Shown: positions 1-9,320 of the stretch, piece by piece
Layout of the letters: the number at the start of each line of letters is the position of its first letter
Numbering within the stretch: position 1 is the stretch's first letter
Source of the DNA: Winogradskyella undariae
Lineage (GTDB): Bacteria; Bacteroidota; Bacteroidia; Flavobacteriales; Flavobacteriaceae
Length of the DNA stretch: 64,000 nucleotides
Assembly: GCF_013285155.1 (NCBI RefSeq)
Contig: NZ_JABTEL010000003.1
Coordinates: forward strand, 186,001-250,000
Direction of reading: 5' to 3'
Notes under the pieces: generated by a model
What the model saw: the letters and a program-made list of their open reading frames with translations, nothing else
Databases searched by the model: none
What the model was told of the DNA's origin: nothing
Made by a program: the position numbers and the translations under genes

Positions 1-1916
1 TTAATTACGCGTCTGTAGTCTTCGTAAATAGCTACAGGTATGTGATTGGTTTTGTAATATTCATCTGCTGTGATTTTAAGAACATTATCATTTAATTCGT
101 AAAAAGATTTAAAACTTAATATTGTTTTTCCTTTTTCAATATATTCATTATCAAAGTTAATATCTTCTAAGTTTGCAATGGTATATCCTTTAGGGATCGT
201 AATGTTTATTGTTCTTTCGTAAGTACGTTTAAATTCATTTTCTAATGGTAAAACTCTTTCGCTTTCTTGATAAAGTTCCATTTGAGATCCTATTAATGCG
301 CCAACGTTAAATAAGTACTTATTACCTGCTTTTTCTACAAAAGCATCTGATGTAAAATCGACATTAAAAATAATAGGCTTTATTCCGAATAAATCAGGGT
401 TGTCATTATCTATTTTAGAATCATTAATAGTGACACTTTCATTTAAGTTTTTAGCAAACCCTTCTACTAACTCTTTTTTTAATTCTGGCTTAACTAAATT
501 TATAAAAGGATGAATAAACATGCCGTAGTATCCAGACATTGCTCTACTCAATGTTATGTTTGTTGTTGAGATATCTTCTGTGTCAAAATTAACACCAATA
601 ACCATGTTGTCTTTAGATAGTGATGCATCAACAGGTTTTATAGTTTTAATTTTTCCTACAGCAGAAACAAAATCACCAACTTTAACTTGTTTAATAAAAA
701 GGCCATAAGTATCGGTTAAGTAACCAGGAGGAAAACCGTAACGCGAATCATTTTCATTAGGCGCTAAATACTTTTTTGTCTTAGGAAAGTATATAAGGAT
801 GTCTTGTAGGTAAATATTAGCTTCAAAATCTTTGTCAAAACGCATAAATTCTCTACTACAAGTTATCACCATATCTTGTTTTATATTCAGCTCATTAAAT
901 AAAGCGATATATAGTTTTAATAAGCCTTTATCACTTGCTACTTTATCTTTTATAATAGTTTCTAAATCGGATAATTTGGCACTACTATATTCTGCAGCAT
1001 AGATTGTTGTTTTAATGTAATTTTCTATAGTTTTAATTTTTGTATCAAAATCAGCATCGTCTTTAATTTTTAGGTCTTTAATAAGATTAATAAGTGCTTT
1101 TTTAGTTTTTTTAGAGAGTTCTGCATGATAGAAGTCATACAAGTTTTGAGCAACTGAACTATATGAAGTAATATCTTTAGTATTATTGGCCGTATTGCTG
1201 TCTAAGGCATAAATTATAAATTGTCGGTTAGCAGAATAAAGCGCTTGTGTTTCGTTATCTAATTTTTTTACTTCAGAGAGTTTTAAAGACCAATGATTTT
1301 TGGTTTCAATTATAGTGTCCGTTTCAATATCTTTCAATCCATTATAACTCTTAAATTTAAAAATTAAGTTAGAAGGAGCGTAAAGGTCAAATTCAACATT
1401 TTTGTTTATATATTCATTCTGAAAACTTACACGCTTACCACTGTAAGATGGGCTTCGTTTTACGACATACATGTATTCTATAAAGCTTCCTTTTTCAATA
1501 CCTTCAAAAGCAAAATACTTATAGGTTCGTTCTGTTTCGTCATCAGTTGCTGTTAATATTTTAGAATCGTCTAGGTCTATTATTTTACCGGACGGCGTGA
1601 TTACTCTAGCTTTACTTACCATTAATTCTGAGTCTGAATCGTATGGTAAATAAATTTTGTTATAATCCTCTATTGCTTCTTCAGAATTAAGATAGTAAGC
1701 TTTGTGTTCTAAATAAAACTCTACAAACTGTTGGTCTGTCGTGAAATAAAATTCTGTTGTGATTTTATCTTTAGCTGCAACTAAATTTTCGTTAGCATAA
1801 TTATTTGAATTGTATTGTGGTGTTTTGTCCCAATCATAGCTTTCGTAAAAAGCTTGGCTATATGCTGTAGTTATTATTAAGAAGTAGGCAAGTAAACTTA
1901 ATTTGATTGATTTCAT
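1..1916 (-). CDS. Exported DUF3857/transglutaminase-like protein, catalytically degenerate; C-terminus outside window
   Basis: The reading frame opens with ATG at 1916 and stays open to base 1, so about 638 residues are visible and the end lies beyond the left edge; the TAA-like triplet at 1-3 is out of frame. A signal peptide (MKSIKLSLLAYFLIITTAYS, then QAF) indicates export. Layout resembles Bacteroidota DUF3857 proteins: an N-terminal beta-rich domain, then a helical transglutaminase-like core. In that core the position of the catalytic Cys of the neighbour (YGDCKD) reads VASDKG, and neither the downstream His nor the Asp is evident. I infer a non-enzymatic or binding role. It starts 15 bp after the stop of the intact paralogue at 1932-3890, so the two are probably co-transcribed and may act together. 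The function of the family is unknown. Confidence 0.75.
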   Translation of the reverse strand, partial: MKSIKLSLLAYFLIITTAYSQAFYESYDWDKTPQYNSNNYANENLVAAKDKITTEFYFTTDQQFVEFYLEHKAYYLNSEEAIEDYNKIYLPYDSDSELMVSKARVITPSGKIIDLDDSKILTATDDETERTYKYFAFEGIEKGSFIEYMYVVKRSPSYSGKRVSFQNEYINKNVEFDLYAPSNLIFKFKSYNGLKDIETDTIIETKNHWSLKLSEVKKLDNETQALYSANRQFIIYALDSNTANNTKDITSYSSVAQNLYDFYHAELSKKTKKALINLIKDLKIKDDADFDTKIKTIENYIKTTIYAAEYSSAKLSDLETIIKDKVASDKGLLKLYIALFNELNIKQDMVITCSREFMRFDKDFEANIYLQDILIYFPKTKKYLAPNENDSRYGFPPGYLTDTYGLFIKQVKVGDFVSAVGKIKTIKPVDASLSKDNMVIGVNFDTEDISTTNITLSRAMSGYYGMFIHPFINLVKPELKKELVEGFAKNLNESVTINDSKIDNDNPDLFGIKPIIFNVDFTSDAFVEKAGNKYLFNVGALIGSQMELYQESERVLPLENEFKRTYERTINITIPKGYTIANLEDINFDNEYIEKGKTILSFKSFYELNDNVLKITADEYYKTNHIPVAIYEDYRRVI

Positions 1917-1931
1917 GATGTGGTTTTTAGT

Positions 1932-3890
1932 TTAGTGCGATTTTTTTAAAACGACTGTTTCTTTATATTGCTTTTCAACTTTTTTAATAGCAGTATTAAC
2001 TATTTTTTGTTCTTCGGGGGTTAACGTTATGTAATCCATTATTAACTGCTGATTATAGGTGATTTTATGGTCTTCTAATTGGTATGTAATTAGACAGCTG
2101 AAGTAATCATTTTTTAGTTCAAAATTTTCAGGGATATAATCAATACTATAATTTTCTGGGACTTCTAAAATGTTATTAAAGGTATACTCACATTTGTAGT
2201 CTACCTCAATTTCATTCTCTCTATCATCTTCAGTTTTATAATTTGTAAGAGTTCTATTCAGGTTTAGATTCACGTAAATTTCGTCATCAAGTTGTTTCAC
2301 GTAATCACTAATTGTATAATCATAGTTGATCTTAAAATCTTCATCGTAGCTATACTTATTAGTTTCTTTAAAATCATTAATTATAAACTTATTATTCCCC
2401 TTTCTTAACTTTACAGTATAATAGGCTTTTAGTTCTTTTTCAGAATTATTGTATTCTAATTGATTAAAGAAGTCAATTTTATAATAACCAGATAGGGTGT
2501 TTTCGCCCTTTCCTAAGAGTTGATTCTCGTTTATTGTTAGTGTAGAATTTTCTGTATAAGCATTTGTTTTTGGTGACATAACAGGCACCGTTTCAATTTT
2601 AAATTTACCTTCACCATCTCCTATCAAAGCTTCTTTTCCTTGAATAAATGAAGAAGGCATTTCTAAAGCTAAATAACGGCCCGTAGCATCTAAAAAGTAA
2701 GTTTTTCCATTCTCAGAATACGTAAGAATCATATGATTGTCTACCATTGGTGTTGGTAGTTCTGTGTATGTGTAAGGAATAGCTCTGGTTCCTATCCAAG
2801 TTAAATTACCTTTTAATCCTGCGGTTTTAAGCATTTCGAAAAGTATGCTAGAATTGTCTTTACAATCTCCATATTTTTTATTGAATACATCATTAGCTTC
2901 TCTTGGAATAAAGCCTCCTAAGGCGTATTCAAAAGCAATATATTTTATGTTTTGTTGCGTCCAATAGTATATGGCTCTTACCTTATCTAAATCCGTTTTA
3001 CTGTCTTTTGTAATCTCTTTAACTAGCGATACTAGAGATTTATCTGTTGGTTGCTGATTAATATCTTTAACCATAGAAAAGTACCAGTTGTATAAGTCAG
3101 ATACATTGTCTAATATTTTTACTTTTTTGTTTTCATTATTGTAAGACGTGATAATAGGAACGATGTGTGGCAGTACTTTTTTATACGTTGGAACATTGCT
3201 CTCATATTTAATTTCGTTCACATTTTTAATTTCCCAAGTATAGATGTTTGAACTGCGTTTCTCTTCTTTTTTAAAATTAATATCATAACCTTCAGTATTA
3301 AATTCTAGAAATTTAAAGTTGAATTCTTTATCAGCAACTAAGGTGACTTTTTTTGTTTTAATAGGGTAGAAGTTGCCAAAATAAATAGGACTTAAGAATC
3401 TTGGGTTTTTTACAATTTCGGTATACTCTAATTTTGTTTTACCACCTTGGGCTAAGTTTGAGTAGATGAAATTAAGTGATTTTGTATCGTCATGAAAAGA
3501 ATCACCCATTTCATCTTTTTCAATAAAATTTTCAACCTTATAAGATTTGTATTTTCCATCTTTAAATTGATAAGATGTTGCCTCCACAGATTCTAGTTCA
3601 AAAAATGAAGAAAAGTCTAATGATTTTTTAGAACCATATGTAGCTGTATCATCTAAATAAAGGTCTTCTTCAATGAAATGTTGTTTTATTTCTACTTCAT
3701 TATCTTTTAATTTGATAGAAATATTTATTTCATCCATTAACCTAACAAAAGTAGATTCTGGGTATTTATCTTTTAAGATCTTAAATTCCTCTGAATGCTG
3801 TGCTTGAGCAAACAAAAAAGAGCTTACTAATAAAATTATAAAACTGAATTGCTTCGTTTTATTTTGTTTCTGATTTATAGATTGAATCAT
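1932..3890 (-). CDS. Exported DUF3857 + transglutaminase-like protein with intact triad
   Basis: A 652-residue protein with a signal peptide at about residues 14-31 (FSFIILLVSSFLFAQA, then Q). Residues about 50-250 match the DUF3857 layout, and about 300-405 a transglutaminase-like core. The visible triad is Cys343 in YGDCKD, His386 in DNHMI and Asp401 in LDATG, so the papain-like centre looks complete. The C-terminal third is beta-rich, as in the family. It acts in the periplasm or outer envelope; whether it cross-links, hydrolyses or only binds is unknown. Its start overlaps the 3' end of the MORN-repeat gene by 32 bp, and its degenerate paralogue follows 15 bp downstream, so the three form one minus-strand operon. 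Confidence in the domains is high; the role is not known. Confidence 0.85.
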   Translation of the reverse strand: MIQSINQKQNKTKQFSFIILLVSSFLFAQAQHSEEFKILKDKYPESTFVRLMDEINISIKLKDNEVEIKQHFIEEDLYLDDTATYGSKKSLDFSSFFELESVEATSYQFKDGKYKSYKVENFIEKDEMGDSFHDDTKSLNFIYSNLAQGGKTKLEYTEIVKNPRFLSPIYFGNFYPIKTKKVTLVADKEFNFKFLEFNTEGYDINFKKEEKRSSNIYTWEIKNVNEIKYESNVPTYKKVLPHIVPIITSYNNENKKVKILDNVSDLYNWYFSMVKDINQQPTDKSLVSLVKEITKDSKTDLDKVRAIYYWTQQNIKYIAFEYALGGFIPREANDVFNKKYGDCKDNSSILFEMLKTAGLKGNLTWIGTRAIPYTYTELPTPMVDNHMILTYSENGKTYFLDATGRYLALEMPSSFIQGKEALIGDGEGKFKIETVPVMSPKTNAYTENSTLTINENQLLGKGENTLSGYYKIDFFNQLEYNNSEKELKAYYTVKLRKGNNKFIINDFKETNKYSYDEDFKINYDYTISDYVKQLDDEIYVNLNLNRTLTNYKTEDDRENEIEVDYKCEYTFNNILEVPENYSIDYIPENFELKNDYFSCLITYQLEDHKITYNQQLIMDYITLTPEEQKIVNTAIKKVEKQYKETVVLKKSH

Positions 3891-6800
3891 TGAAATAGTA
3901 ATCTGTTTTAGTTAATTGACCTGCTTCATTGTAATATTTACGCTCACCATGTAAATCTCCTGTGATATAATTAGCAGATTCTTTTAAGTTACCATTTTGG
4001 TAATTAGATACAAGTAGACCTTGTACTTCTCCGTGATTGTAATTTATTTTTCTCTTAACGGTACCATTTTCATAGTATTCTATATCTGCACCATGAGACT
4101 CATCATTTATATAGAATAATTCATTTTCTAAAGCACCAGAATAATAATATGCTAAATATGAACCTGTAAGTTGACCGTTAAGGTATTCCATTGTTCTCGA
4201 TGGTTTTCCATTGTCAAAATAGGCTTCAATTTTCCCTGTTTCATTAACTAAAGGAATCATTTCTTTTTCTTTGCCAGATGAATCTAAATAAGAATAACCT
4301 ATAAGCGTGCCATAATCATAAAATCTTATAAGTTGTAATTTTCCTTTAGGGCTGTAAAATTCGTTACGTCCATGTAGGTCTCCATTTAGATAGTTTGTTT
4401 TTTTATAAATAATACCATCTTCATGATAGGTAAGCCATTCACCATTTTTAATGCCATAATCGTAAGTCATATCATCATCAATCTGCCCGTTTTCAAAGTA
4501 ACGATACGATTTACCATTCTCATTTCCGTTAACATAGGTTTCTGTATATCTTACACTTCCATCAGGGAAATACCAAGTCCATTCGCCGTCAATCGAATTA
4601 TTTAAATAAGACCCCGTTGCATATACGGTTCCATCAAGGGCATAACTTTTATAATTACCATGTTTAACTCCATTTACATAGTCAATCTCCATCTCTTTGT
4701 TACCATTATAATTGTTTACAGTTAGAGTTCTAGTGTTTTCTGATTTATAATCTATAGTCTGATTGATTTCGTTTTTATGATTGTAGATAATTTCCTTTGT
4801 TAATTTTCCATAGGTATAAAATGTTTCTCTCGTTAGATCGCCATTTACACCAAATTCTTGTTGTTTACCATGGTATTGATCATTGTGATAAAAACTAATA
4901 TCTATAAGATTACCATCGGTATTGTAATATCTCCATTCGCCGTTGCGGTAACCATCTTTATTCCATCCTTGGGTTTGTAGTTTTCCATTGTCATGAAATG
5001 CTTTAAAATACCCCATTAAATTTCCGTCTTTATATTCAGAAATACTTTCAGTATTGCCACTTATGTAATACGTTTTGTGAATGCCAATCGGGAGGTTGTC
5101 TTTGTATTCTCCTTCTTCGGAGCGTGTTCCATTTTCTTTAAAGAATTTCCAATTTCCCATTTTTCCACCTTTAATGTCGTAATTTCCTTCAGACATTATG
5201 TTTCCGTTGGCGTGGAGTCCTTTAAAATAGAATTCACCTCCTTTTTTTCTGTTTTCAGTTATTATATTTCCTGTTTTGTCATAATATCTATATCCAATAA
5301 ATTCACCACGTTTATAATCAAACTCATAGTGTAATGTACCGTCCTTATCGTAATTTTTAGAAGTGCCGGTTTGATTACCTTCGTCATATTCAATTTCCGT
5401 TTCTATATTTCCGTTTCTATAATAAATTTTCCATAAACCATTAAGAACACCATCTTTATATTGCCCTTTTTGATTTATTTGTCCATTAGAATGGTACATT
5501 GTGTAAGGGCCATTAAGAACACTATTGACATAAGTGGCTTCTAATGATTTTTGTTTATTGATATAGTATTGAGTTTCTATGCCATTACGTTCTCCATTTT
5601 TAAATTGGATATTAGAATAAGTATTTCCATTTGCAAAAAATTCTAGAGTGTTATTCTGAGCTTCGTCATTGACGTAATCGATATCAAATTCAAGGATTTT
5701 TTCTCCAACATCGAAGTATTCCAAGTATTTACCATCTAATACATTATTCTTAAAATATTTTTTCTGTTTTAATGCTCCTGTAGCAAGGTAATAAGTGTAT
5801 TCTCCATCAAATTCACCATCTTTAAAGTTAGTGTCATAATAAAGTTGACCATTGTCGTACCAAGATTTGTTTTCACCATTTAGGATGTCTTTAGCATAAA
5901 CGGCAGTTTCTTTTAATTTTCCATTTTCGTGATACCAAGACCAGTTTCCTTCGCGTTCTCCCTTATTATTATAATTTCCTTTTCCTGATATTTTTCCGTT
6001 TTCATCGTAAAAAATCCATTCTCCAATTGATAATTCACCATCCATTTGTCCTTGGGCTTGAAGGATGAGATTAGAGTAATAATTAGTGATAATTTTTGAT
6101 TCACCATTTAGTGTTACTTGCTGTGGAGCCATTACATCATATAATTTTGTAATTAAAAGGCTTAAGAAGTTGGTAATATCATCCTCTTTTTTTGTGACGA
6201 GTTTTTTATATTTTTCATTTTTAATGGAATATGCTAATGTGTATATAAAATTATCGAATTGTTCATTTTCTTTAATCCATTTAAAAACGGGTACATAGTG
6301 AAGATCCCAAAAACCACCATTACCTTCAAAATTATCAAGCTGTTCTAACATGGCGTGGTTTTGTTTTACCAATGCGATATCAATTTCATTATCAACTTTG
6401 TATTTTCCGTTTAAAGCAATTCTATTATCAAGAATAAGATCTATATTTTCAAAAGCATCATCATCTTCAGAAATAGTTAAATCTTCATTTCTTTCATTTT
6501 CATTTTTACTCGAAATAATTTCGTTGAGGTATTTTAATAGTGCAAATGCACGCTCAGAGTCTGGCTCAACTAATATTGCCATGTTGTAAGCCATTAAAGC
6601 CTGAGTTGTTAGATTTTGTTCGTAACATAAATTCCCTAAATTTAAATGTGCATTTCTATAAAGTGGGCTTATTGAAATTACTTTTTTATAGGCTTCAATA
6701 GCCTTAGGAATATCATTGAGTTTTTCATAAACGGAAGCCTTATTGAACCATAATTTATGATTGGCAGGGAATAGTTGAAGAGCCTCATTATATAACGATA

Positions 6801-7152
6801 ATGCTTCTTGGTATTTTTCTAATTGCTCCAGAGCAACACCTTTATTGATGTAGAAAAATAAGTTAATGCCACTATCATTGTCTAGAGATAGACCTTCGTT
6901 TGTTACGTTAATGGCCTCTTTGTAATTTTTTTGTTGAATTAAATAATAAGATTTCGAAGTTAAAACACTAGCGTATGTAGAGTCATTTTTGTTTATCTTA
7001 TTTAGAGATTCTATGAGAGAATCATAGTCTTTGTTTTCTGCGAATTTTAAAACTTCAGCTGAGATGTCGTCATAATTGACATAGGGGATTTTTTCTTGAG
7101 AAATTAAGGTTAAGTTGAAAAGTAAAAAGGTAATTAGGTAGATGTTTTTCAT
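3859..7152 (-). CDS. Exported TPR + MORN_2-repeat (YwqK-like) protein
   Basis: I place the start at ATG 7152 rather than an upstream ATG at 7182, because residue 1 then begins a clean signal peptide (MKNIYLITFLLFNLTLIS, then Q). The protein is about 1097 residues. Roughly residues 30-210 are tetratricopeptide repeats (for example NKASVYEKLNDIPKAIEAYK). From about residue 360 to the end there are some 25 units of the form NGxxxGxWxxYYxNG, the MORN_2 repeat found in proteins often labelled YwqK-family antitoxin. That label does not imply a toxin-antitoxin role here; no toxin partner is present. The repeats form extended beta-hairpin arrays. It is the first gene of an operon with two DUF3857 proteins. 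A TPR plus repeat scaffold suggests protein-protein contacts at the cell surface, which is inference. Confidence 0.85.
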   Translation of the reverse strand: MKNIYLITFLLFNLTLISQEKIPYVNYDDISAEVLKFAENKDYDSLIESLNKINKNDSTYASVLTSKSYYLIQQKNYKEAINVTNEGLSLDNDSGINLFFYINKGVALEQLEKYQEALSLYNEALQLFPANHKLWFNKASVYEKLNDIPKAIEAYKKVISISPLYRNAHLNLGNLCYEQNLTTQALMAYNMAILVEPDSERAFALLKYLNEIISSKNENERNEDLTISEDDDAFENIDLILDNRIALNGKYKVDNEIDIALVKQNHAMLEQLDNFEGNGGFWDLHYVPVFKWIKENEQFDNFIYTLAYSIKNEKYKKLVTKKEDDITNFLSLLITKLYDVMAPQQVTLNGESKIITNYYSNLILQAQGQMDGELSIGEWIFYDENGKISGKGNYNNKGEREGNWSWYHENGKLKETAVYAKDILNGENKSWYDNGQLYYDTNFKDGEFDGEYTYYLATGALKQKKYFKNNVLDGKYLEYFDVGEKILEFDIDYVNDEAQNNTLEFFANGNTYSNIQFKNGERNGIETQYYINKQKSLEATYVNSVLNGPYTMYHSNGQINQKGQYKDGVLNGLWKIYYRNGNIETEIEYDEGNQTGTSKNYDKDGTLHYEFDYKRGEFIGYRYYDKTGNIITENRKKGGEFYFKGLHANGNIMSEGNYDIKGGKMGNWKFFKENGTRSEEGEYKDNLPIGIHKTYYISGNTESISEYKDGNLMGYFKAFHDNGKLQTQGWNKDGYRNGEWRYYNTDGNLIDISFYHNDQYHGKQQEFGVNGDLTRETFYTYGKLTKEIIYNHKNEINQTIDYKSENTRTLTVNNYNGNKEMEIDYVNGVKHGNYKSYALDGTVYATGSYLNNSIDGEWTWYFPDGSVRYTETYVNGNENGKSYRYFENGQIDDDMTYDYGIKNGEWLTYHEDGIIYKKTNYLNGDLHGRNEFYSPKGKLQLIRFYDYGTLIGYSYLDSSGKEKEMIPLVNETGKIEAYFDNGKPSRTMEYLNGQLTGSYLAYYYSGALENELFYINDESHGADIEYYENGTVKRKINYNHGEVQGLLVSNYQNGNLKESANYITGDLHGERKYYNEAGQLTKTDYYFNDSIYKSETK

Positions 7153-7210
7153 TGAGATAGAGCTTATTATTAATGGAAGCAATATAACAATACCTAAGTT
7201 AAAAGCACAA

Positions 7211-7241
7211 AAAAAAGCCTGATTTTCATCAGGCTTTTTTC
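7211..7241 (-). terminator. Rho-independent terminator after the Ala/Asp-rich lipoprotein gene
   Basis: The stem AAAGCCTGAT / ATCAGGCTTT with a TTTC loop is flanked by an A-run on the left and a T-run on the right, so it can work in both directions. It sits 20 bp after the stop at 7261 and before the start of the MORN gene at 7152. It therefore separates the two minus-strand units. Confidence 0.8.
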
Positions 7242-7260
7242 TTTTATAAGTCTAAGCTTA

Positions 7261-7707
7261 TTATAGACCTTTAATTTTATCAGCCGCTTTAGTTTTAGCG
7301 TCAGTACCAGCTTTTTTAGCATCTTCTACAGCTGTATTTCCAGCTTCTTTTGCTTTATCAACAGCATCACTACCTGTTTGTTTAGCGTTTTCAAGAGCAT
7401 CACTTCCAGTTTTTTTAGCATCGCTAATCGTTTCATTTACGTCATCAGACATAGATTCAGCTCCTTCTTCAATACTATCAGCAGCATCACTTGCAGCTTC
7501 AGTAACATCATCTATAGCTTCGCTAGAAGATTCTGCAGCATCGTCTACAGCTTCATCGATAGCATCACCTGCTTCATCAATAGCATCACCTGCTTCATCC
7601 ATTGCGTTATCAATTTTGTCTTCAGTTTTTTCTTTTGTATCTCTACAAGATGTAAATGATAACCCTAAAACAGCAACTAGTGCTAAACTTAATACAACTC
7701 TTTTCAT
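7261..7707 (-). CDS. Ala/Asp/Glu-rich low-complexity lipoprotein
   Basis: A 148-residue protein with a lipoprotein signal: hydrophobic segment LSLALVAVLGLSF, then the lipobox-like TSC with the acceptor Cys at about residue 21. The rest has no globular motif. It is a run of amphipathic, highly charged repeats of about 7-11 residues (EAGDAIDEAGDAIDEA, then ENAKQTGSDAVDKAKEAG). The first half is acidic and the second half has more Lys. Such a pattern resembles LEA- or apolipoprotein-like helical repeats and would form a long amphipathic helix or stay disordered. It is a single-gene unit with its own terminator. Similar small lipoproteins are common in Flavobacteriaceae, and I know of no assigned function. 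A stress-related envelope role is only a guess. Confidence 0.7.
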   Translation of the reverse strand: MKRVVLSLALVAVLGLSFTSCRDTKEKTEDKIDNAMDEAGDAIDEAGDAIDEAVDDAAESSSEAIDDVTEAASDAADSIEEGAESMSDDVNETISDAKKTGSDALENAKQTGSDAVDKAKEAGNTAVEDAKKAGTDAKTKAADKIKGL

Positions 7708-7960
7708 TTTAATAGTTTTTATGTTAATTAATGTTAAAATACGAAAATAATAATTAATGCGAATTATTAATTGGTTTTATAGATTAATTCGACATATATC
7801 ATTCATACATACGGATGTAATTATGAATTTGGATGTTGGTAACGTTAATTATTTTTTTAATACTAAAATTATAAACCTATTTATCTATAATAATTCTCTT
7901 GTGAGATTCATGAAGGTCTGCAATTTTTATAAATTTTAAGTAGAAGAATTCGATTCATAA

Positions 7961-9196
7961 TCAATTCAAATACGCCATAATTTTATGCACAGCACCTTTG
8001 TTAGATTCTATATAAGATTTCGTAATCTGCCCTTGTGTTTTTCTTAAAACATCATCTGTTAATAAAGCATTGAGTGTAGAGCCAAAAACAGTAGAATTTT
8101 CTAAACTAGTTACACCTCTTAAGTCAATAAGTGCTTTAGCTTCTGGGAATTTCTCGTAATTTTCACCAATAAGAATCGGAATGCCAAAAACAGCTGGTTC
8201 TAATATATTGTGAAGTCCTGTTGTGCCAGCTCCACCACCAACATAAGCAATATCTGCATAGCTATAAACTTTGCTTAGATAGCCAATAGTATCAAGAATA
8301 AATACGTTGAAATTTGCTAAATTATCTTCGGGTTTTAATTCTGAAAAACAAATAGTCTTTACTTTTAATTGTGATTTTAAAGAAGAAATATAGCTCGGTT
8401 TCATATTATGGGGTGCTATAATAAATTTCACTTCAGAATTTGTTGTTTCATTAATATAGTCTAAATATAATTTGTCGTCTTCTGGCCAACTACTACCAAA
8501 AACGACACATAAATGATCATTTTTAAACCTTTCAATAAACGAAACCGAATTATCAACTTTTAGCTGGTTAGAAACTCTGTCAAATCTAGTATCTCCAGAA
8601 ACGGAAACTGAATTATAATTAATGCTTTCAAGTAATGTTTTCGAATTTTCATTTTGAGTAAAAATATGTTTAAAGGCAAATAATGCAGATTTTATGTAGC
8701 TGCCATACCATTTAAAGAATGCTTGATCTTTTCTGAATACAGCAGAAATAAGAATAGCATTTAAGTTGCGTTTTTTTACTTCGTTTAAGAAATTTGGCCA
8801 GATTTCATACTTCACAAATAGTATGTAATCAGGATTAACTAAGTCTAAAAAATGTTTAGCATTTGCAGAAGTGTCAAGCGGAAGGTAAACCACAACATCT
8901 GCAATTTTAGAGTTTTTTCGAATTTCATAACCCGATGGTGAGAAAAAAGATAAGACTACTTTATAATCCGGATGCTTCACTTTTAAAGCTTCAAAAACAG
9001 GTAAGCCTTGTTCGTATTCTCCTAATGATGCGCAGTGAAACCAAAATGTTTTATTTTCAGGGTTAATCGCATTTTTAAGCTTTAAGAAGGTGTTTTTTCG
9101 ACCAACAACACCTTGCTTCAATTTAGAATTGAATAATGATAAGCATTGAATAATAAAACTTGCAATATAAATTCCTATAGAGTAGAGTAGTTTCAA
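7961..9196 (-). CDS. waaA: 3-deoxy-D-manno-octulosonic acid (Kdo) transferase
   Basis: A 411-residue GT30 family enzyme that transfers Kdo from CMP-Kdo to lipid A precursor at the inner membrane. Visible family features are an N-terminal membrane anchor (IGIYIASFIIQCLSLF), the motif FHCASLGEYEQG with the catalytic Glu at about residue 60, and the second-domain motif YVGGGAGTTGLHNILEPAVFG that binds the nucleotide sugar. Length matches KdtA/WaaA. The start is TTG at 9196: no ATG lies between it and the in-frame stop upstream at 9212-9214. It is divergent from the aminotransferase/galE pair, which also feeds envelope glycans. Confidence 0.93.
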   Translation of the reverse strand: MKLLYSIGIYIASFIIQCLSLFNSKLKQGVVGRKNTFLKLKNAINPENKTFWFHCASLGEYEQGLPVFEALKVKHPDYKVVLSFFSPSGYEIRKNSKIADVVVYLPLDTSANAKHFLDLVNPDYILFVKYEIWPNFLNEVKKRNLNAILISAVFRKDQAFFKWYGSYIKSALFAFKHIFTQNENSKTLLESINYNSVSVSGDTRFDRVSNQLKVDNSVSFIERFKNDHLCVVFGSSWPEDDKLYLDYINETTNSEVKFIIAPHNMKPSYISSLKSQLKVKTICFSELKPEDNLANFNVFILDTIGYLSKVYSYADIAYVGGGAGTTGLHNILEPAVFGIPILIGENYEKFPEAKALIDLRGVTSLENSTVFGSTLNALLTDDVLRKTQGQITKSYIESNKGAVHKIMAYLN

Positions 9197-9240
9197 AAGA
9201 AAAGATTTATGCTAAAATACATTTCTTTCAATTAATTACG

Positions 9241-9271
9241 TTGCTATAGCGCTTACAATTTCGTATTTTCG
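9241..9271 (+). promoter_or_regulatory. Candidate Bacteroidota-type promoter for the sugar aminotransferase gene
   Basis: TTG at 9241-9243 is followed after 20 bp by TATTTTCG at 9264-9271, one base away from the TAnnTTTG consensus of the Bacteroidota -7 element. Spacing agrees with the 17-23 bp expected. The start codon is 50 bp downstream. Confidence 0.45.
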
Positions 9272-9320
9272 CTTAGAGCTTTTAGCTTGTTTATTTACAC
9301 ATTAAAATGTAATCTTCAGA

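Noticed and set aside
3859..7182. Toxin-antitoxin function for the MORN_2 protein
   Set aside because: The YwqK-antitoxin label comes from repeat similarity; the protein is exported, very long and has no toxin neighbour.
7378..7659. Plus-strand frame opposite the Ala/Asp-rich lipoprotein
   Set aside because: It is the complement of repetitive GAT/GAA/GCT codons, which gives a Ser/Ile/Phe-rich shadow; the minus-strand frame has a lipobox and terminator.
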